A stretch of DNA of 64,000 nucleotides from AP-15 sp963799085 (GCA_963799085.1 CAWCWA010000002.1:186001-250000); one strand, 5' to 3'; counted from the stretch's first letter, positions 25,813 through 37,430 are shown. Notes: generated from the letters alone by a model not told the origin. Numbers and translations: made by a program.

Positions 25813-26698
25813 ACCCGGGAAGGGGAGGGCTTGCGGCATCCCGGCGCGCGGTACTGGCGGGTCTCGGCTTGGCGCTGACGGTCGCTCCGGCGGGTGCTGT
25901 GGCGCAATCCGGCCCCGGAGCGCAAGTTCGGCTGTCGCAGATCGAAAAGCGCTGCGGCGGGCGCTTGGGGGTGGCAGTGTTCGACGCCACCGACGAAACC
26001 CGGATCGGCTACCGCGCCGAGGAGCGCTTTCCGCTCTGCAGCACCTTCAAATTTCTCGCCGTCGCGGCGGTTCTGGCGCAGAGCGACGAGCAGCCGGATT
26101 TTCTTGGCCGCCGCCTCTCCTATAGTGCCTCCGACCTCGAAAACTACTCGCCCGTGACCAAGGGTCATGTCGGCGACGGCATGACGATCGCCCAACTTTG
26201 CGCCGCCGCGATCGAACTGAGCGACAACACCGCCGCCAACCTTCTCCTTAAAACGATCGACGGACCGCCGGGACTGACCCGCTACGTCCGATCGTTGGGC
26301 GACGAGGTGACCAGGCTCGACCGTACCGAGCCCGAGCTCAACGAGGCAGTTCCGGGCGACGAACGCGACACGACGAGCCCCGCCGCGATGCTCGAAGACA
26401 TGCGTCGGATCCTGCTGGGCAATGCGCTTTCGGATGGGCCACGGCGGCAACTCGAGGAATGGCTGGTCGCCAGCCGAACGGGAGCCGCCCGGTTGCGCGC
26501 CGGCGTGCCCTCCGACTGGCGGACCGGCGACAAGACCGGCGGGGGCGGCCACGGCACCGCCAACGACATCGCCATTTTCTGGCCGCCGGGGCGCGCGCCG
26601 ATCCTGGCCGCGGTCTATCTGACGCAGGCCGCGTCCCGCCTGCGGACCGGGACGCCGCCATCGCCGATGTCGGACGCCTTATCGCCGCCACCGGTTGA
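25809..26698 (+). CDS. Class A beta-lactamase (one frameshift near the end)
   Basis: This serine hydrolase opens the beta-lactam ring in the periplasm. The export signal has a twin arginine (SRRAVLAGLGLALTVAPAGA), and all class A motifs are present: STFK (residues 78-81), SDN (138-140), EPELN (174-178) and KTG (242-244). The start is GTG 25809, overlapping the oxygenase TGA by four bases (GTGA), so the two genes are coupled. The frame shifts near 26633, giving the natural tail ADRDAAIADVGRLIAATG and a TGA at 26696. No AmpR/BlaI-type regulator is adjacent. It appears chromosomal rather than part of a resistance cassette. Confidence 0.9.
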
Positions 26699-26703
26699 CG
26701 CGA

Positions 26704-27066
26704 TCAGGCCGTCAGCACTTCCAAGAGGTGGCCGTTCGGATCGCGGAAATAAAAGCCGCGCCCGCCGCGACGATGGTTGATCTCCATGTCCTCGGCCGAG
26801 CGCGGGCCGCTGCCATAGACGAGCCCCTCGCCGCGCACCCGGTCGTAAATGCCGTCGAACTCGGCCTCGCTGACCTTGAAGGCGTAGTGGTGGCGCTCGA
26901 ACTGGTCCCAATTGTCGAAGTCGATGGTCAACGTGTCGTTGATCCGCACCGGCGCGAAATGCGAAACCGGCCCGTTGTATTCGAGCCCGAAAATCCGCGC
27001 GAAAAACCGCGCGGATTCCTCCTTGTCGCGAGCGGGAACGATCGTGTGGTCGAGATGGATGGTCAT
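26704..27066 (-). CDS. VOC family (glyoxalase fold) protein
   Basis: The 120-residue product has two beta-alpha-beta-beta-beta units of the vicinal oxygen chelate fold. Likely metal ligands are in TIHLDHTIVPARDKEESARF (His), TIDFDNWDQFERHHYAFKV (His) and YFRDPNGHLLEVL (Glu), typical of glyoxalase/bleomycin resistance or ring-cleavage dioxygenase relatives. It is convergent with the beta-lactamase gene. Whether it binds an antibiotic or acts on a metabolite cannot be decided. Confidence 0.87.
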   Translation of the reverse strand: MTIHLDHTIVPARDKEESARFFARIFGLEYNGPVSHFAPVRINDTLTIDFDNWDQFERHHYAFKVSEAEFDGIYDRVRGEGLVYGSGPRSAEDMEINHRRGGRGFYFRDPNGHLLEVLTA

Positions 27067-27244
27067 CGATGCCTCCGTACCCTGCTTCGCAAAAGATGCG
27101 CCCGACGGCCGCGCCCGGCAAGAGCCGCGCCGGTTGCGCCGGCGCCGGGGTTGCGCGGGATCGTCCCGGTTGCGCCGATCAAAGCCGCCGCCCTATTCTG
27201 CACCCCGGTTTCGTTTTATGGCGCCGGGCAGAGCGGAGGTTCCG

Positions 27245-27580
27245 ATGAGGAAGACGTTGCGGTCAGTTGCGATGCTGCTGTGTTTCGCCCTGGCTTGGCC
27301 GGCGTTGGCACAGAGCCCCGCTCCGGCGAAGAACCCGCCGGCCCCGGCAACCGCACCCAAGGCCTCGGCGCCCACGGCGGCGAAACCGCCGGCGAGCGGA
27401 CCGGTCGACATCAACCACGCCAGCGTCGCGGAACTGAAGGCGCTGCCGGGCATTGGCGATGCCTACTCGGCCAAGATCGTCAAGGGCCGTCCCTATAAAT
27501 CCGTCGACCAGCTGGCGGCGAACAAGATCATCCCGCACGCCACCTACGAGAAAATCAAGACGATGATCGTCGCCAAATAG
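27245..27580 (+). CDS. Secreted helix-hairpin-helix (ComEA-like) protein
   Basis: The 111-residue product has a signal peptide (MRKTLRSVAMLLCFALAWPA, cleavage after ALA), a Pro/Ala/Lys-rich linker, and a C-terminal helix-hairpin-helix domain (DINHASVAELKALPGIGDAY then SAKIVKGRPYKSVDQL), as in the DNA-binding ComEA family and the DUF655-like group. It may bind DNA in the periplasm, although many homologues lie far from competence genes, as here. It ends 6 bp from the convergent dehydrogenase gene. Confidence 0.85.
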   Translation: MRKTLRSVAMLLCFALAWPALAQSPAPAKNPPAPATAPKASAPTAAKPPASGPVDINHASVAELKALPGIGDAYSAKIVKGRPYKSVDQLAANKIIPHATYEKIKTMIVAK

Positions 27581-27586
27581 GCCCGG

Positions 27587-28650
27587 TTACCGAATTGCCC
27601 CGGCGACGGCGGCGCCCAGATCCTTGGTGCCGGCGTTGCCGCCGAGATCGGGGGTGCGGGTCCCGCCTTCGGCCAGCACCTCGGCGATCGCGCGCTCGAC
27701 GGCTTGGGCCGCCGCGGTCTCGCCGAAATGCGCGAGCATCATCGCCCCCGACCAGATCTGTCCGATCGGGTTGGCGATGCCGCGGCCGGCGATGTCGGGT
27801 GCGGAGCCGTGCACCGGCTCGAACATCGAGGGGTATTCGCGCTCGGGGTTGATGTTGCCCGAGGGGGCGATGCCGATCGAGCCGACGACCGCCGGCCCAA
27901 GATCGCGACAGGATGTCGCCGAACAGGTTCGAGCCGACGACGACGTCGAACCAGTCCGGATGGCGCACGAAATGCGCGGTCAGGATGTCGATGTGGTACT
28001 GGTCGGTCTTGACGTCGGGGTAGTCGCTGGCGATCGCGGCGAAACGCTCGTCCCAATAGGGCATCGTATGGATGATGCCGTTCGACTTGGTCGCCGAGGT
28101 GACATGCTTCTTGCGTTTGCGGGCAAGCTCGAAGGCGTAGCGCATGACCCGGTCGCAGCCGCGGCGGGTGAAGACCGATTGCTGCATCGCCATCTCGTAA
28201 TCGGTGCCCTCATAGAGCCGGCCGCCGATCGCCGAATATTCGCCCTCGTTGTTCTCGCGCACGACATAGAAATCGATGTCGCCCGGGGCGCGGTCGCGCA
28301 ATGGCGACTGAACGCCGGCGAGCAGCCGCACCGGGCGCAGATTGACGTATTGCTGGAAGTTGCGGCGCAGCGGGATCAGCAGGCCCCACAGCGAGATGTG
28401 ATCGGGCACGTCGGGATAGCCGACCGCGCCGAGAAAGACGGAGTCGAAGAGCCGCAACCGGTCAAGCCCGTCTTCCGGCATCATCCGGCCGGTCTTGGCG
28501 TAGGTCTCGCAGCTCCAGTCGAATTCGCGTCCAGTGAAAGGCCGAAGCCATAGCGCGCGCCGCCTTTTCCATCGCCGCGATCCCTTCCGGCACGACCTCG
28601 CGCCCGATGCCGTCGCCGGCGATCACCGCCACCCGATAATTCTTCGCCAT
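27587..28650 (-). CDS. Tartrate/D-malate dehydrogenase-type decarboxylating enzyme (frameshifts)
   Basis: Joined across frames this is about 355 residues of the isocitrate/isopropylmalate dehydrogenase family. It starts KNYRVAVIAGDGIGREVVPE. LWGLLIPLRRNFQQYVNLRP is characteristic of the tartrate dehydrogenase/D-malate branch (TtuC/DmlA), and the catalytic Tyr/Lys and metal-site segments follow (YAFELARKRKKHVTSATKSN). The tail is FEPVHGSAPDIAGRGIANPI. The frame shifts near 28475 and near 27900. It should oxidise and decarboxylate tartrate or malate with NAD in the cytosol. It could instead be a diverged LeuB. Confidence 0.85.
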
Positions 28651-28708
28651 TTCGAATCTCCGCCGTCCAGGCGCAGCTTAGCGCCGAACGGCCGCCTGCG
28701 TAACCCGC

Positions 28709-29495
28709 TCAGATTTCGATCATGCCTTGCATGTAGAGCGCGGCGGCGCCCGCGATCGTCACCCGATCGCCGCGCAGTGCGCAGGCAAGCCGGCCGCCTC
28801 GCCGCGACAGCTGACGCGCCGACAATTCCGTCTTGCCGAGCCGCGCCGCCCAATAGGGGATCAGCGTGCAATGCGCCGAGCCCGTCACCGGGTCCTCGTC
28901 GACCCCGAGCGCCGGCGCGAAGAAGCGCGAGACGAAATCGGTCTCGCCCTCGCCGGGAGCAGTTACGATGACAGCCCGGCCGAGCTTCTTGAGCGCCGCG
29001 AAATCCGGCGCGAGCGCCCGGACGCTCTCGGCATCCCTGTACACGCACAGATAGTCCCGCGCGGCGAGCGCTGCTTCCGGTTCCTGCCCGAGTGCTGTCG
29101 CCAGACCTTCCGGCATCGCGCAAGGGTCGGCCGGGCGCGCCGGAAAATCGAGCGCCAGCAGATCGCCGTCGCGGGTGACGGTCAGTTCCCCCGCCTGTTG
29201 GGTCCGGAACCGCACATGATCCCCCTCTCCTGCCAGAAAGCGGAAGATCACATGGGCCGCGGCGAGCGTCGCATGGCCACAGAGGTCGATTTCCGTCGTC
29301 GGCGTGAACCACCGCAGGCCGTATGTCATCGCCCTCGGCGACGAAGAAGGCGGTCTCGGATAGATTGTTCTCGGCGGCGATCGCCTGCATCAATTCGTCC
29401 GGCAGCCAGTTTTCGAGCGGGCAGACGGCGGCCGGATTGCCGGCAAAAGGGCGATCGGCGAAGGCGTCGATCTGATAGAGCGGGATCTGTGTCAT
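28709..29495 (-). CDS. PhzF family isomerase/epimerase (one frameshift)
   Basis: The product of about 260 residues has the hot-dog-like two-domain fold of the PhzF/diaminopimelate epimerase family. The N-terminus is YQIDAFADRPFAGNPAAVCP with a conserved Glu in NNLSETAFFV. The second domain contains EIDLCGHATLAAAHVIF and DEDPVTGSAHCTLIPYW. The frame changes near 29330 (VAEGDD to YGLRWFTPTTEID). The substrate is unknown; most homologues outside phenazine operons are unassigned. It follows a coiled-coil membrane protein gene by a few bases. Confidence 0.87.
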
Positions 29496-29501
29496 CACGT
29501 C

Positions 29502-29936
29502 TTAATGAGTGAGACGGGCGGCGATCGCCAGCACGGCGCCGATCAACGCAACGATCGCAAGGATGTCGAATACCGTCTGACGGCGTGTCGGACGCAACAG
29601 GATTTCCAGGCGAAGCTCGGCCAGCTCGGTGCGCAGTCCGCCGATCTCTGACTTCAGCTCGGTGCGCAGTCCGCCGATTTCGGACTTCAGCTCGGTACGC
29701 AGTTCGCCGATTTCGGACTTCAGTTCAGCTCGGACCTCGGCGAGTTCAGCTTTTGTCGCAAGGGTTGGCAAAATCGCCGCGAGAAACCCGCGCATTTCAT
29801 CGATGGTCGGGGCCAAGCGGTTGAGCGTCGATTTGATGTCGGCAATGTCGCCGCGCATGTGCGCGACGTCCGCTTCCAGTTTGGCGACCCGCGCCTCCAA
29901 ACCATGCTCGTATGACGGCGCGCCGGTGTCGGCCAT
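29502..29936 (-). CDS. Coiled-coil protein with C-terminal membrane anchor
   Basis: The 144-residue product is predicted to be a long coiled coil (LEARVAKLEADVAHMRGDIA, then RAELKSEIGELRTELKSEIG repeating) ending in one membrane span (VFDILAIVALIGAVLAIAAR). The repeats are coded by a 33-bp tandem repeat. Similar bacterial proteins of unknown function, related to DUF1640/mitochondrial CCDC90-like proteins, have this layout. It could be a small membrane-bound organiser. No domain of known function was recognised. Confidence 0.75.
   Translation of the reverse strand: MADTGAPSYEHGLEARVAKLEADVAHMRGDIADIKSTLNRLAPTIDEMRGFLAAILPTLATKAELAEVRAELKSEIGELRTELKSEIGGLRTELKSEIGGLRTELAELRLEILLRPTRRQTVFDILAIVALIGAVLAIAARLTH
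29623..29721 (-). repeat. Three tandem 33-bp repeats in the coiled-coil gene
   Basis: Units start at 29623, 29656 and 29689 with agctcggtgcgcagtccgcc or a close variant and differ at only a few positions. Each encodes one 11-residue unit (ELKSEIGGLRT), so gain or loss of a unit keeps the frame and extends the coiled coil by a hendecad. Confidence 0.9.
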
Positions 29937-30007
29937 AGTTCGGTGCTATCCCGCCGTTTCGTCGAGCGGTTATTCCAGAAGAGCCGCTCCAAGTCGACGA
30001 TGCGACA

Positions 30008-30808
30008 TCAGCAGCGATGATGCAGCGGGTGCGAATGGTCGAGCGGGCCGTGGCCGCGGCCGAGACCGGGCGCCAAAGCGATCGCGCGCTGCACATAGGC
30101 GTGGGCGCGGTCGATCGCGGCTTCGACATCGAGGCGCTGGGCGAGGCCGGCGGCGATCGCCGAGGCAAGCGTGCAGCCGGTGCCGTGGGTGTGGCGGGTC
30201 GCGATCCGCGGGCTTTGCCAAATCCGCGTCCCGGCCGCGGTCACCAGCACGTCGGCCACCGTGTCGCCCGAAAGATGGCCGCCCTTGACCAGCGCCGCAC
30301 GGCAGCCGAATGCCAGCATCGCTTCGCCGGCCGCTCGCATCTCGGTCACGTCGCCGATTGTTCGGCCGCACAGGATCTCGGCCTCGGGCAGGTTTGGCGT
30401 CACCACCGCGGCGCGCGCGATCAGCAGACGCCGCAGGGCATCGACTGCATCCGGCTCGATCAGCCGGGCGCCGCCCTTGGCCGCCATGACCGGGTCAACG
30501 ACGAGCGGGATAGCACCCGCGCGCTCCTGCAACGACGCCGCCACCGCCTCGATCACGGCGGCATCATGCAGCATGCCGGTCTTGACCGCGTCGGCGCCGA
30601 TATCGTCGAGCACCACCTCGATCTGCCGCCGGACGAAATCGGGCGGGACCGGCAGCACGCCGAAGACGCCCTCGGTGTTCTGCGCAGTCAACGCGGTGAT
30701 CGCCGTCGCCGCATAGGCGTCGAGCATCGAAACGGTCTTGATGTCGGCCTGGATGCCGGCGCCGCCGCCCGAATCCGATCCGGCGATGATCAGCACCCGG
30801 CCGCGCAC
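30008..30808 (-). CDS. thiD: Hydroxymethylpyrimidine/phosphomethylpyrimidine kinase
   Basis: This 266-residue ribokinase-family enzyme phosphorylates the pyrimidine precursor of thiamine twice. It begins RVLIIAGSDSGGGAGIQADI, the ThiD start, and has VTPNLPEAEILCGRT and the anion-hole motif HGTGCTLASAIAAGLAQ with the catalytic Asp region near residue 210. It starts at a GTG overlapping the glmM stop, so it is translationally coupled. Its partner thiE lies 23 kb away at 53302. Confidence 0.95.
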   Translation of the reverse strand: MRGRVLIIAGSDSGGGAGIQADIKTVSMLDAYAATAITALTAQNTEGVFGVLPVPPDFVRRQIEVVLDDIGADAVKTGMLHDAAVIEAVAASLQERAGAIPLVVDPVMAAKGGARLIEPDAVDALRRLLIARAAVVTPNLPEAEILCGRTIGDVTEMRAAGEAMLAFGCRAALVKGGHLSGDTVADVLVTAAGTRIWQSPRIATRHTHGTGCTLASAIAAGLAQRLDVEAAIDRAHAYVQRAIALAPGLGRGHGPLDHSHPLHHRC

Positions 30809-32199
30809 TACTCCGCCGCCTCGGCCGCGGGAAACGGGGGCGGCAGGCGGTCGACGCCCGCCGCGGCCTCGCGAATGGCGGCGCAGACTTCACCCACCAC
30901 CGCGGCGATCAGTTCCTCATCCTCGCTTTCGGCCATCACGCGGATAACGGGCTCGGTGCCCGAGGGCCGGATGACAAGCCGCCCGCGGTCGCGCAGCCGC
31001 GCCTCGCCCTGCGATATCGCCTGCCTGACGACCGGCGCCTCGAGCGGCTTGCCGCCAACGTAGCGCACGCTGCGCAACAATTGCGGCACTGGCGCGAACA
31101 GGCGGCAGACCTCGCTCGCCGGCCGACCGGTCTCGACGATCGAGGCCAGCACCTGCAATGCCGCGATCAGCCCGTCGCCGGTTGTTGCATGGTCGGAGAG
31201 GATGATGTGCCCCGATTGCTCGCCGCCGAGATTGCAGCCGAGTTTGCGCATCTTCTCGACCACATAGCGGTCGCCGACCGGCGCCCGGTGCAGATCGATG
31301 CCCTGGTCCCCGAGAAAGCGCTCGAGACCGAGATTGGACATGATAGTGGCGACGAGCGCGCCGCCCTGAAGCTTGCCGTTACGCGCCAATCCGGTCGCGA
31401 TCAACGCCATCAGCTGGTCGCCGTCGAGGATGACGCCGCGTTCGTCGGCAACGATCAGCCGGTCCGCGTCGCCGTCGAGCGCGATCCCGATATCGGCGCG
31501 GCGCGCCAGAACCTCGCGCCGCATCTGCTCCGGCGCCAGCGCGCCGCAGTCGCGGTTGATGTTGAGCCCGTCAGGCGTGTCGCCCAGCGAAAACACCTCG
31601 GCGCCCAATTCCCAGAACACGGTCGGCGCCACCTTGTAGGCAGCGCCATTGGCGCAATCGACGACGATCCGCAGACCATCCAGCCGGCGGCGGCGCGGGA
31701 AGCTCTGTTTGACGAATTCGATGTATCGCCCGCCGGCGTCTTCGAGCCGCTTGACCCGGCCGAGTTCGGCCGGAAGCGCGCGATGCCTCGGGCCCTTGTC
31801 GAGCGATTCCTCGATCCGGCGCTCGAGCTCGTCCGACAGCTTGTAGCCGTCCGGACCAAAAAGCTTGATGCCGTTGTCGCCGTATGGGTTGTGCGAGGCC
31901 GACAGCACGACGCCGATATCGGCGCGCAGGCTGCGCGTCAGCATCGCCACCGCCGGCGTCGGCAGCGGTCCGACCAGGACCACATCCATGCCCATCGTGA
32001 CAAACCCGGCAGTCAGCGCCGGTTCGAGCATGTAGCCCGAAAGCCTCGTATCCTTGCCGATGATCACGAGGTGTTTGTGGTTGCCGGTGCGAAAGCATTC
32101 GCCGACCGCCATCGCGACCTTTAACGCCGTCTCGGGCGTCATCGGCTCGCTGTTGGCGGTTCCGCGGATGCCATCGGTGCCGAACAGCTTCCGCGCCAT
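30808..32199 (-). CDS. glmM: Phosphoglucosamine mutase
   Basis: This 463-residue enzyme converts glucosamine-6-phosphate to glucosamine-1-phosphate for peptidoglycan and lipopolysaccharide synthesis. It begins RKLFGTDGIRGTANSEPMTP. The phosphoserine loop VVLSASHNPYGDNG carries the active Ser near residue 102, the metal site is GDADRLIVADERG, and the C-terminal phosphate-binding loop is RLVIRPSGTEPVIRVM. The length is normal. It follows ftsH, as is common in alphaproteobacteria, and is intact. Confidence 0.97.
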   Translation of the reverse strand: MARKLFGTDGIRGTANSEPMTPETALKVAMAVGECFRTGNHKHLVIIGKDTRLSGYMLEPALTAGFVTMGMDVVLVGPLPTPAVAMLTRSLRADIGVVLSASHNPYGDNGIKLFGPDGYKLSDELERRIEESLDKGPRHRALPAELGRVKRLEDAGGRYIEFVKQSFPRRRRLDGLRIVVDCANGAAYKVAPTVFWELGAEVFSLGDTPDGLNINRDCGALAPEQMRREVLARRADIGIALDGDADRLIVADERGVILDGDQLMALIATGLARNGKLQGGALVATIMSNLGLERFLGDQGIDLHRAPVGDRYVVEKMRKLGCNLGGEQSGHIILSDHATTGDGLIAALQVLASIVETGRPASEVCRLFAPVPQLLRSVRYVGGKPLEAPVVRQAISQGEARLRDRGRLVIRPSGTEPVIRVMAESEDEELIAAVVGEVCAAIREAAAGVDRLPPPFPAAEAAE

Positions 32200-32303
32200 C
32201 GCATTCCCCCAGACTTGCAGGAAATGTCCCCTCGGTGGGGTAATTCACGGAAAATGCGCCTCGGAGTCAAAGGACATTTTCGTGCATCCAATGTTCTTGA
32301 ACA

Positions 32304-32333
32304 GGCCGCGGCGCGTCCCGCGCGCGGGCGGCC
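32304..32333. terminator. Possible GC-rich hairpin after ftsH
   Basis: The 30-bp sequence between ftsH and glmM can fold, ggccgc pairing with gcggcc around a GC-rich loop on either strand. There is no clear T-run after it, so it is a weak candidate for an attenuator or terminator. Confidence 0.3.
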
Positions 32334-32352
32334 AGGGAAGAAGGGCGCGCGA

Positions 32353-34281
<1,929 letters not shown>

Positions 34282-34393
34282 GGTAGCGGCCTTTCCATAC
34301 CGAATCGGGCGTCGCGTACACTGGCAAGCCTACGCCGAACCGGACCGGCTTGCGACCATTTTTACCCACCCAACAGATAAGACGCGAGCAATC

Positions 34394-35704
34394 TTAAACA
34401 ACTGCAAATCCAGGGCTTGACGGTGAAATGACGGGGACCAACTCGACCTCCGGCAGCACCGCAGGTGGGCGCCCTCGATAGCCAAGATGGGGTACGCCGA
34501 TCACTTCGGTCTGGTTCCACGCCGCTGGCAGGGCAGAATGCACGAGCCGCGGCAGATCGCCTCTCTGCGATCGTCCAATCCGGCAGTCCAGCCCCAGGGA
34601 CCGCGCCTGCCCGAGACAGCCGACCGTCACCGGGCCCGGCGCCGTCGCGCCGAGCGAGAACCGGTAGCGCCGGTCCCAGCCGACAGCCGTTCCCGGCGAG
34701 AGACCTACGGGCGCCTGCGCGGCCGCCGGCTCGCGCAGCACCAGCACCCATTTCCGCCAGCGGACAAAACGGCAGCCGCCGAGCGTGTATCCCGAAAATG
34801 ACACGTCGGCGAGACGATCGTGGAGCCGCGCCACACCCGCCGCCCGCACTGGGTAGGCCCCGCCGCCGATCGTCCGGGCGAGCGCCGCGAGCGCCGCCTC
34901 GGCGATGGCGCTCGGCAGGGCGCGAAACGGTCCGGCCTCGATCGCGGCGAAGCCAGCGGGATGGATACGAACCGCCTGCGCCAATTGCATGTCACGCATG
35001 CGCTCGCGCGATGCCCGGGCACGGCCGAGCGCGCGGATCCGTTCGGCAAGCCCGGCGGGGGCCGCGCAGTCCCGGCCGCGCAGCCGCGCGCGTTCGAACA
35101 CGGGGTTGCGATTGCTCGGATCGTCGATAAAGGGCTGTCCCTCGGCGGCGAGGAGCGCGGCGAGGCGGGCTTTGTCGAAGCCGAGCAGCGGGCGCAGGAT
35201 GCGGCAAGAGCCCAGTTCCCGCACCGCCGGCATCGCCGCCAAACCGTCGGCGCCGCTGCCCGCGCGAGCCCGGATCAGATGGGTCTCGGCCTGGTCCTCG
35301 CGGTGGTGCGCAGTCAAGAGATGCAGGCAGCCATTGTCGCGGCACCACTCGTCCAACAAGCGGTAGCGCGCCTCGCGGGCGCGCTCCTGGATGCGGGTCG
35401 CCGGCTTATCGCCGGACCAGACGAGGACCTGATGGCGGATCGCGCGCGCCGCTAGCCAGTCACGCAGGCGCGCGATTTCGCCGCCGCTCTCTGGCCGTAG
35501 ACCGTGATCCACGCTCAGCGCGCAGATATGTCCGCCTCGCGCCCGCGCCCAGCGGTCGGCGAGGATTGTCAGCGCGAGGCTGTCGGGCCCGCCGGAGACG
35601 GCGACCGCGATAAAGGGCCGGGCCTCGAACCGCGCCAGCGCTTCGAACGCCGCGCCGAACTCGGCAACGCCCAACGGCGCCACGGCAAGCCCCGAGGTCA
35701 GCAC
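34394..35704 (-). CDS. tilS: tRNA(Ile)-lysidine synthase
   Basis: The 436-residue enzyme modifies the wobble C of tRNA-Ile(CAU) to lysidine. The PP-loop motif is VAVSGGPDSLALTILADRWA near residue 35, followed by LTAHHREDQAETHLIRARAG and PLLGFDKARLAALLAAEGQP. The start is a GTG at 35704 that overlaps the stop of cpoB by seven bases. The C-terminal domain is diverged, as is usual. The gene has no frameshift. Confidence 0.92.
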   Translation of the reverse strand: MLTSGLAVAPLGVAEFGAAFEALARFEARPFIAVAVSGGPDSLALTILADRWARARGGHICALSVDHGLRPESGGEIARLRDWLAARAIRHQVLVWSGDKPATRIQERAREARYRLLDEWCRDNGCLHLLTAHHREDQAETHLIRARAGSGADGLAAMPAVRELGSCRILRPLLGFDKARLAALLAAEGQPFIDDPSNRNPVFERARLRGRDCAAPAGLAERIRALGRARASRERMRDMQLAQAVRIHPAGFAAIEAGPFRALPSAIAEAALAALARTIGGGAYPVRAAGVARLHDRLADVSFSGYTLGGCRFVRWRKWVLVLREPAAAQAPVGLSPGTAVGWDRRYRFSLGATAPGPVTVGCLGQARSLGLDCRIGRSQRGDLPRLVHSALPAAWNQTEVIGVPHLGYRGRPPAVLPEVELVPVISPSSPGFAVV

Positions 35705-36712
35705 CCCAGACGCTTCTTCTCCCTCGCCGCCTGCTCCTTCAGCGTGCTCGCCGCATGCGGGAAGGTCATGGTCGAGCTGGCTCAAGGGCACGCAGGCATT
35801 CTTGTTCTGGTTTCCGCGGGCCAGAGACACGCCGAGCTTCAGCAGGTCTCCGGCCGCCTTTGGGCTTTTGGGATAGCGCTTGTAGCCCTCGGCGAAGGCG
35901 CTCGCCGCATCGGCGTATCGGCCGCGCGCATAAATAGGTTTCGCCCAGCCAATATTGCGCGTTGCCGGCGAGCGGGTCGTCGGGATGCTGCCGCACGAAC
36001 GCCTTGAGCGCTTCCTCGGCCGCCGGGTAGTCGGCCTGCTTAAGCAGGCCGAAGGCATGGTTGTACTGCACGGACGAGCCGAACCCGACGGCAGCGGTTC
36101 CGCGAGCCCGGCGGTCGCAGGCTGCCGCCGGCCGCGGCGCTGGCCGGGTGCCGGCGGCGTCGGGCGAGGGTCCGGCGTCGGGCGGCCGCAAGGCGCTGTA
36201 TGCGCGGCGGCGCGTCGGGCGGCGGCGCTGCCGCACCGGCGACACCGCGCCGCCATAGGCGGCCAGCGCCGCCGAACCCGGCGCGCGACGGGAGCGCTCG
36301 CGGCCGCGTCACCGGGTCGCTGCCGCGCGGCCGCGGGCCCTGACCGTCCGATTGGCCCTGGCTGAAGCGCACGTCCATATCGCTGTTGATCTGTTCGACG
36401 CGCTGCCGCAACTGCCTGCACTTCGTTCGAACTCGTCTTCGACCCGGCCGGTCAGTTCGCGCATCTGCGCTTCGAGCCGGTCCATCCGGATCTGCGTGTC
36501 GACAGCGATGTTGCCGTCGCCGCCGCCGCCGGCGTGCCGCCGCCCCGGTAGACCTGCCGCTGCAACATGCTGAGGTCGCGCTCCAGCCGGTCGAGCCGTT
36601 CCTGGTGTCGAGCGGTCCTGCGCGCCGGCCGAGCCGGCCACCCGCGGCGGCGAGCGACCACAGCGCCAATAAGCAGAAACGGCCGGGAACGCGGCAGCAG
36701 GTGCCGGATCAT
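35698..36712 (-). CDS. cpoB: Cell division coordinator CpoB/YbgF (several frameshifts)
   Basis: Fragments in three frames form one TPR lipoprotein-like periplasmic protein. It starts MIRHLLPRSRPFLLIGA with a signal peptide, then an N-terminal coiled coil (ERLDRLERDLSMLQRQVYRG, MDRLEAQMRELTGRVEDEFE), an Ala/Pro-rich linker, and TPR repeats (YNHAFGLLKQADYPAAEEAL, RGRYADAASAFAEGYKRYPK, SPKAAGDLLKLGVSLARG). The end, STLKEQAAREKKRLGC, is followed by the TGA at 35698. CpoB couples outer-membrane constriction by Tol-Pal to peptidoglycan synthesis. At least five frame changes occur between 36650 and 35750, probably assembly errors in GC-rich DNA. Confidence 0.8.
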
Positions 36713-36884
36713 CGGAAAGCCTCGTCGAATGGCGCGCCACAGGCCGGCTTCGGCTGCCGCGGCGCGGCCGACGCAATCCTGCGAAACCCGCCATAGTGTG
36801 AGCCGTTTTGGGCAAAAAAAGGGCGCTCACGACCGGCATTTCGGCTACCGATGCCCGTTTGCGCCGCCCGCAAGGGCTTCGCGG

Positions 36885-37382
36885 TCAATTGACCGTGGTG
36901 ATGGCGACGCGGTTCTGCGCCCAAGCCTGCTTCGTCCGAGCCGACGACGATCGGACGCTCCTTGCCGTAGCTGATCGTCGAAATCCGCGAGGCCGGGATG
37001 CCGATCGCGACGAGCACGTTCTTGACCGCCTGGGCGCGCCGTTCGCCGAGCGCCAGATTGTACTCGCGGGTGCCGCGCTCGTCGCAATGGCCCTCGATCG
37101 TGACCGCGACGTTCGGGTAGCGGCTGCAGCCAGTCGCGCTTGGCGCTCCAGGATCTGGCGCGCTTCCGCGCTGATGTCGGAGCGGTCGAAGGCGAAGAAC
37201 ACGCGGTCGCCGGCGGTCGCCGCCAAATCCTGCTGCGAGCCCGGGCGCAAAGCTGCCCGCGCCGCCGGCACCCGCCCCGGGCGCGCCGCCGGCTGGGGCG
37301 GCCGGCGGCGGTCTCCGGCGAACTGCTGCAGGCGGCAAGCAGGAACAATACTCCGGCCAAGTAACCAAGACCTCATTCGCAT
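36885..37382 (-). CDS. pal: Peptidoglycan-associated lipoprotein Pal (frameshifts)
   Basis: The lipoprotein signal and lipobox are in LAGVLFLLAACSSSPE, after the start at ATG 37382. The OmpA-like peptidoglycan-binding domain runs through DRVFFAFDRSDISAEARQIL, NVAVTIEGHCDERGTREYNL and RAQAVKNVLVAIGIPASRIS to WAQNRVAITTVN and a TGA at 36885. Pieces lie in three frames, with shifts near 37345, 37270, 37130 and 36930. Pal anchors the outer membrane to the cell wall in the Tol-Pal system. The upstream and downstream genes are also Tol-Pal genes. Confidence 0.88.
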   Translation of the reverse strand: MRMRSWLLGRSIVPACRLQQFAGDRRRPPQPAARPGRVPAARAALRPGSQQDLAATAGDRVFFAFDRSDISAEARQILERQARLAAAATRTSRSRSRAIATSAAPASTIWRSANGAPRRSRTCSSRSASRPRGFRRSATARSVRSSSARTKQAWAQNRVAITTVN

Positions 37383-37430
37383 GTCGTTTGATCCCCTTTG
37401 TAAATGGCGTTGACTGTATCGCCGGGCCGC

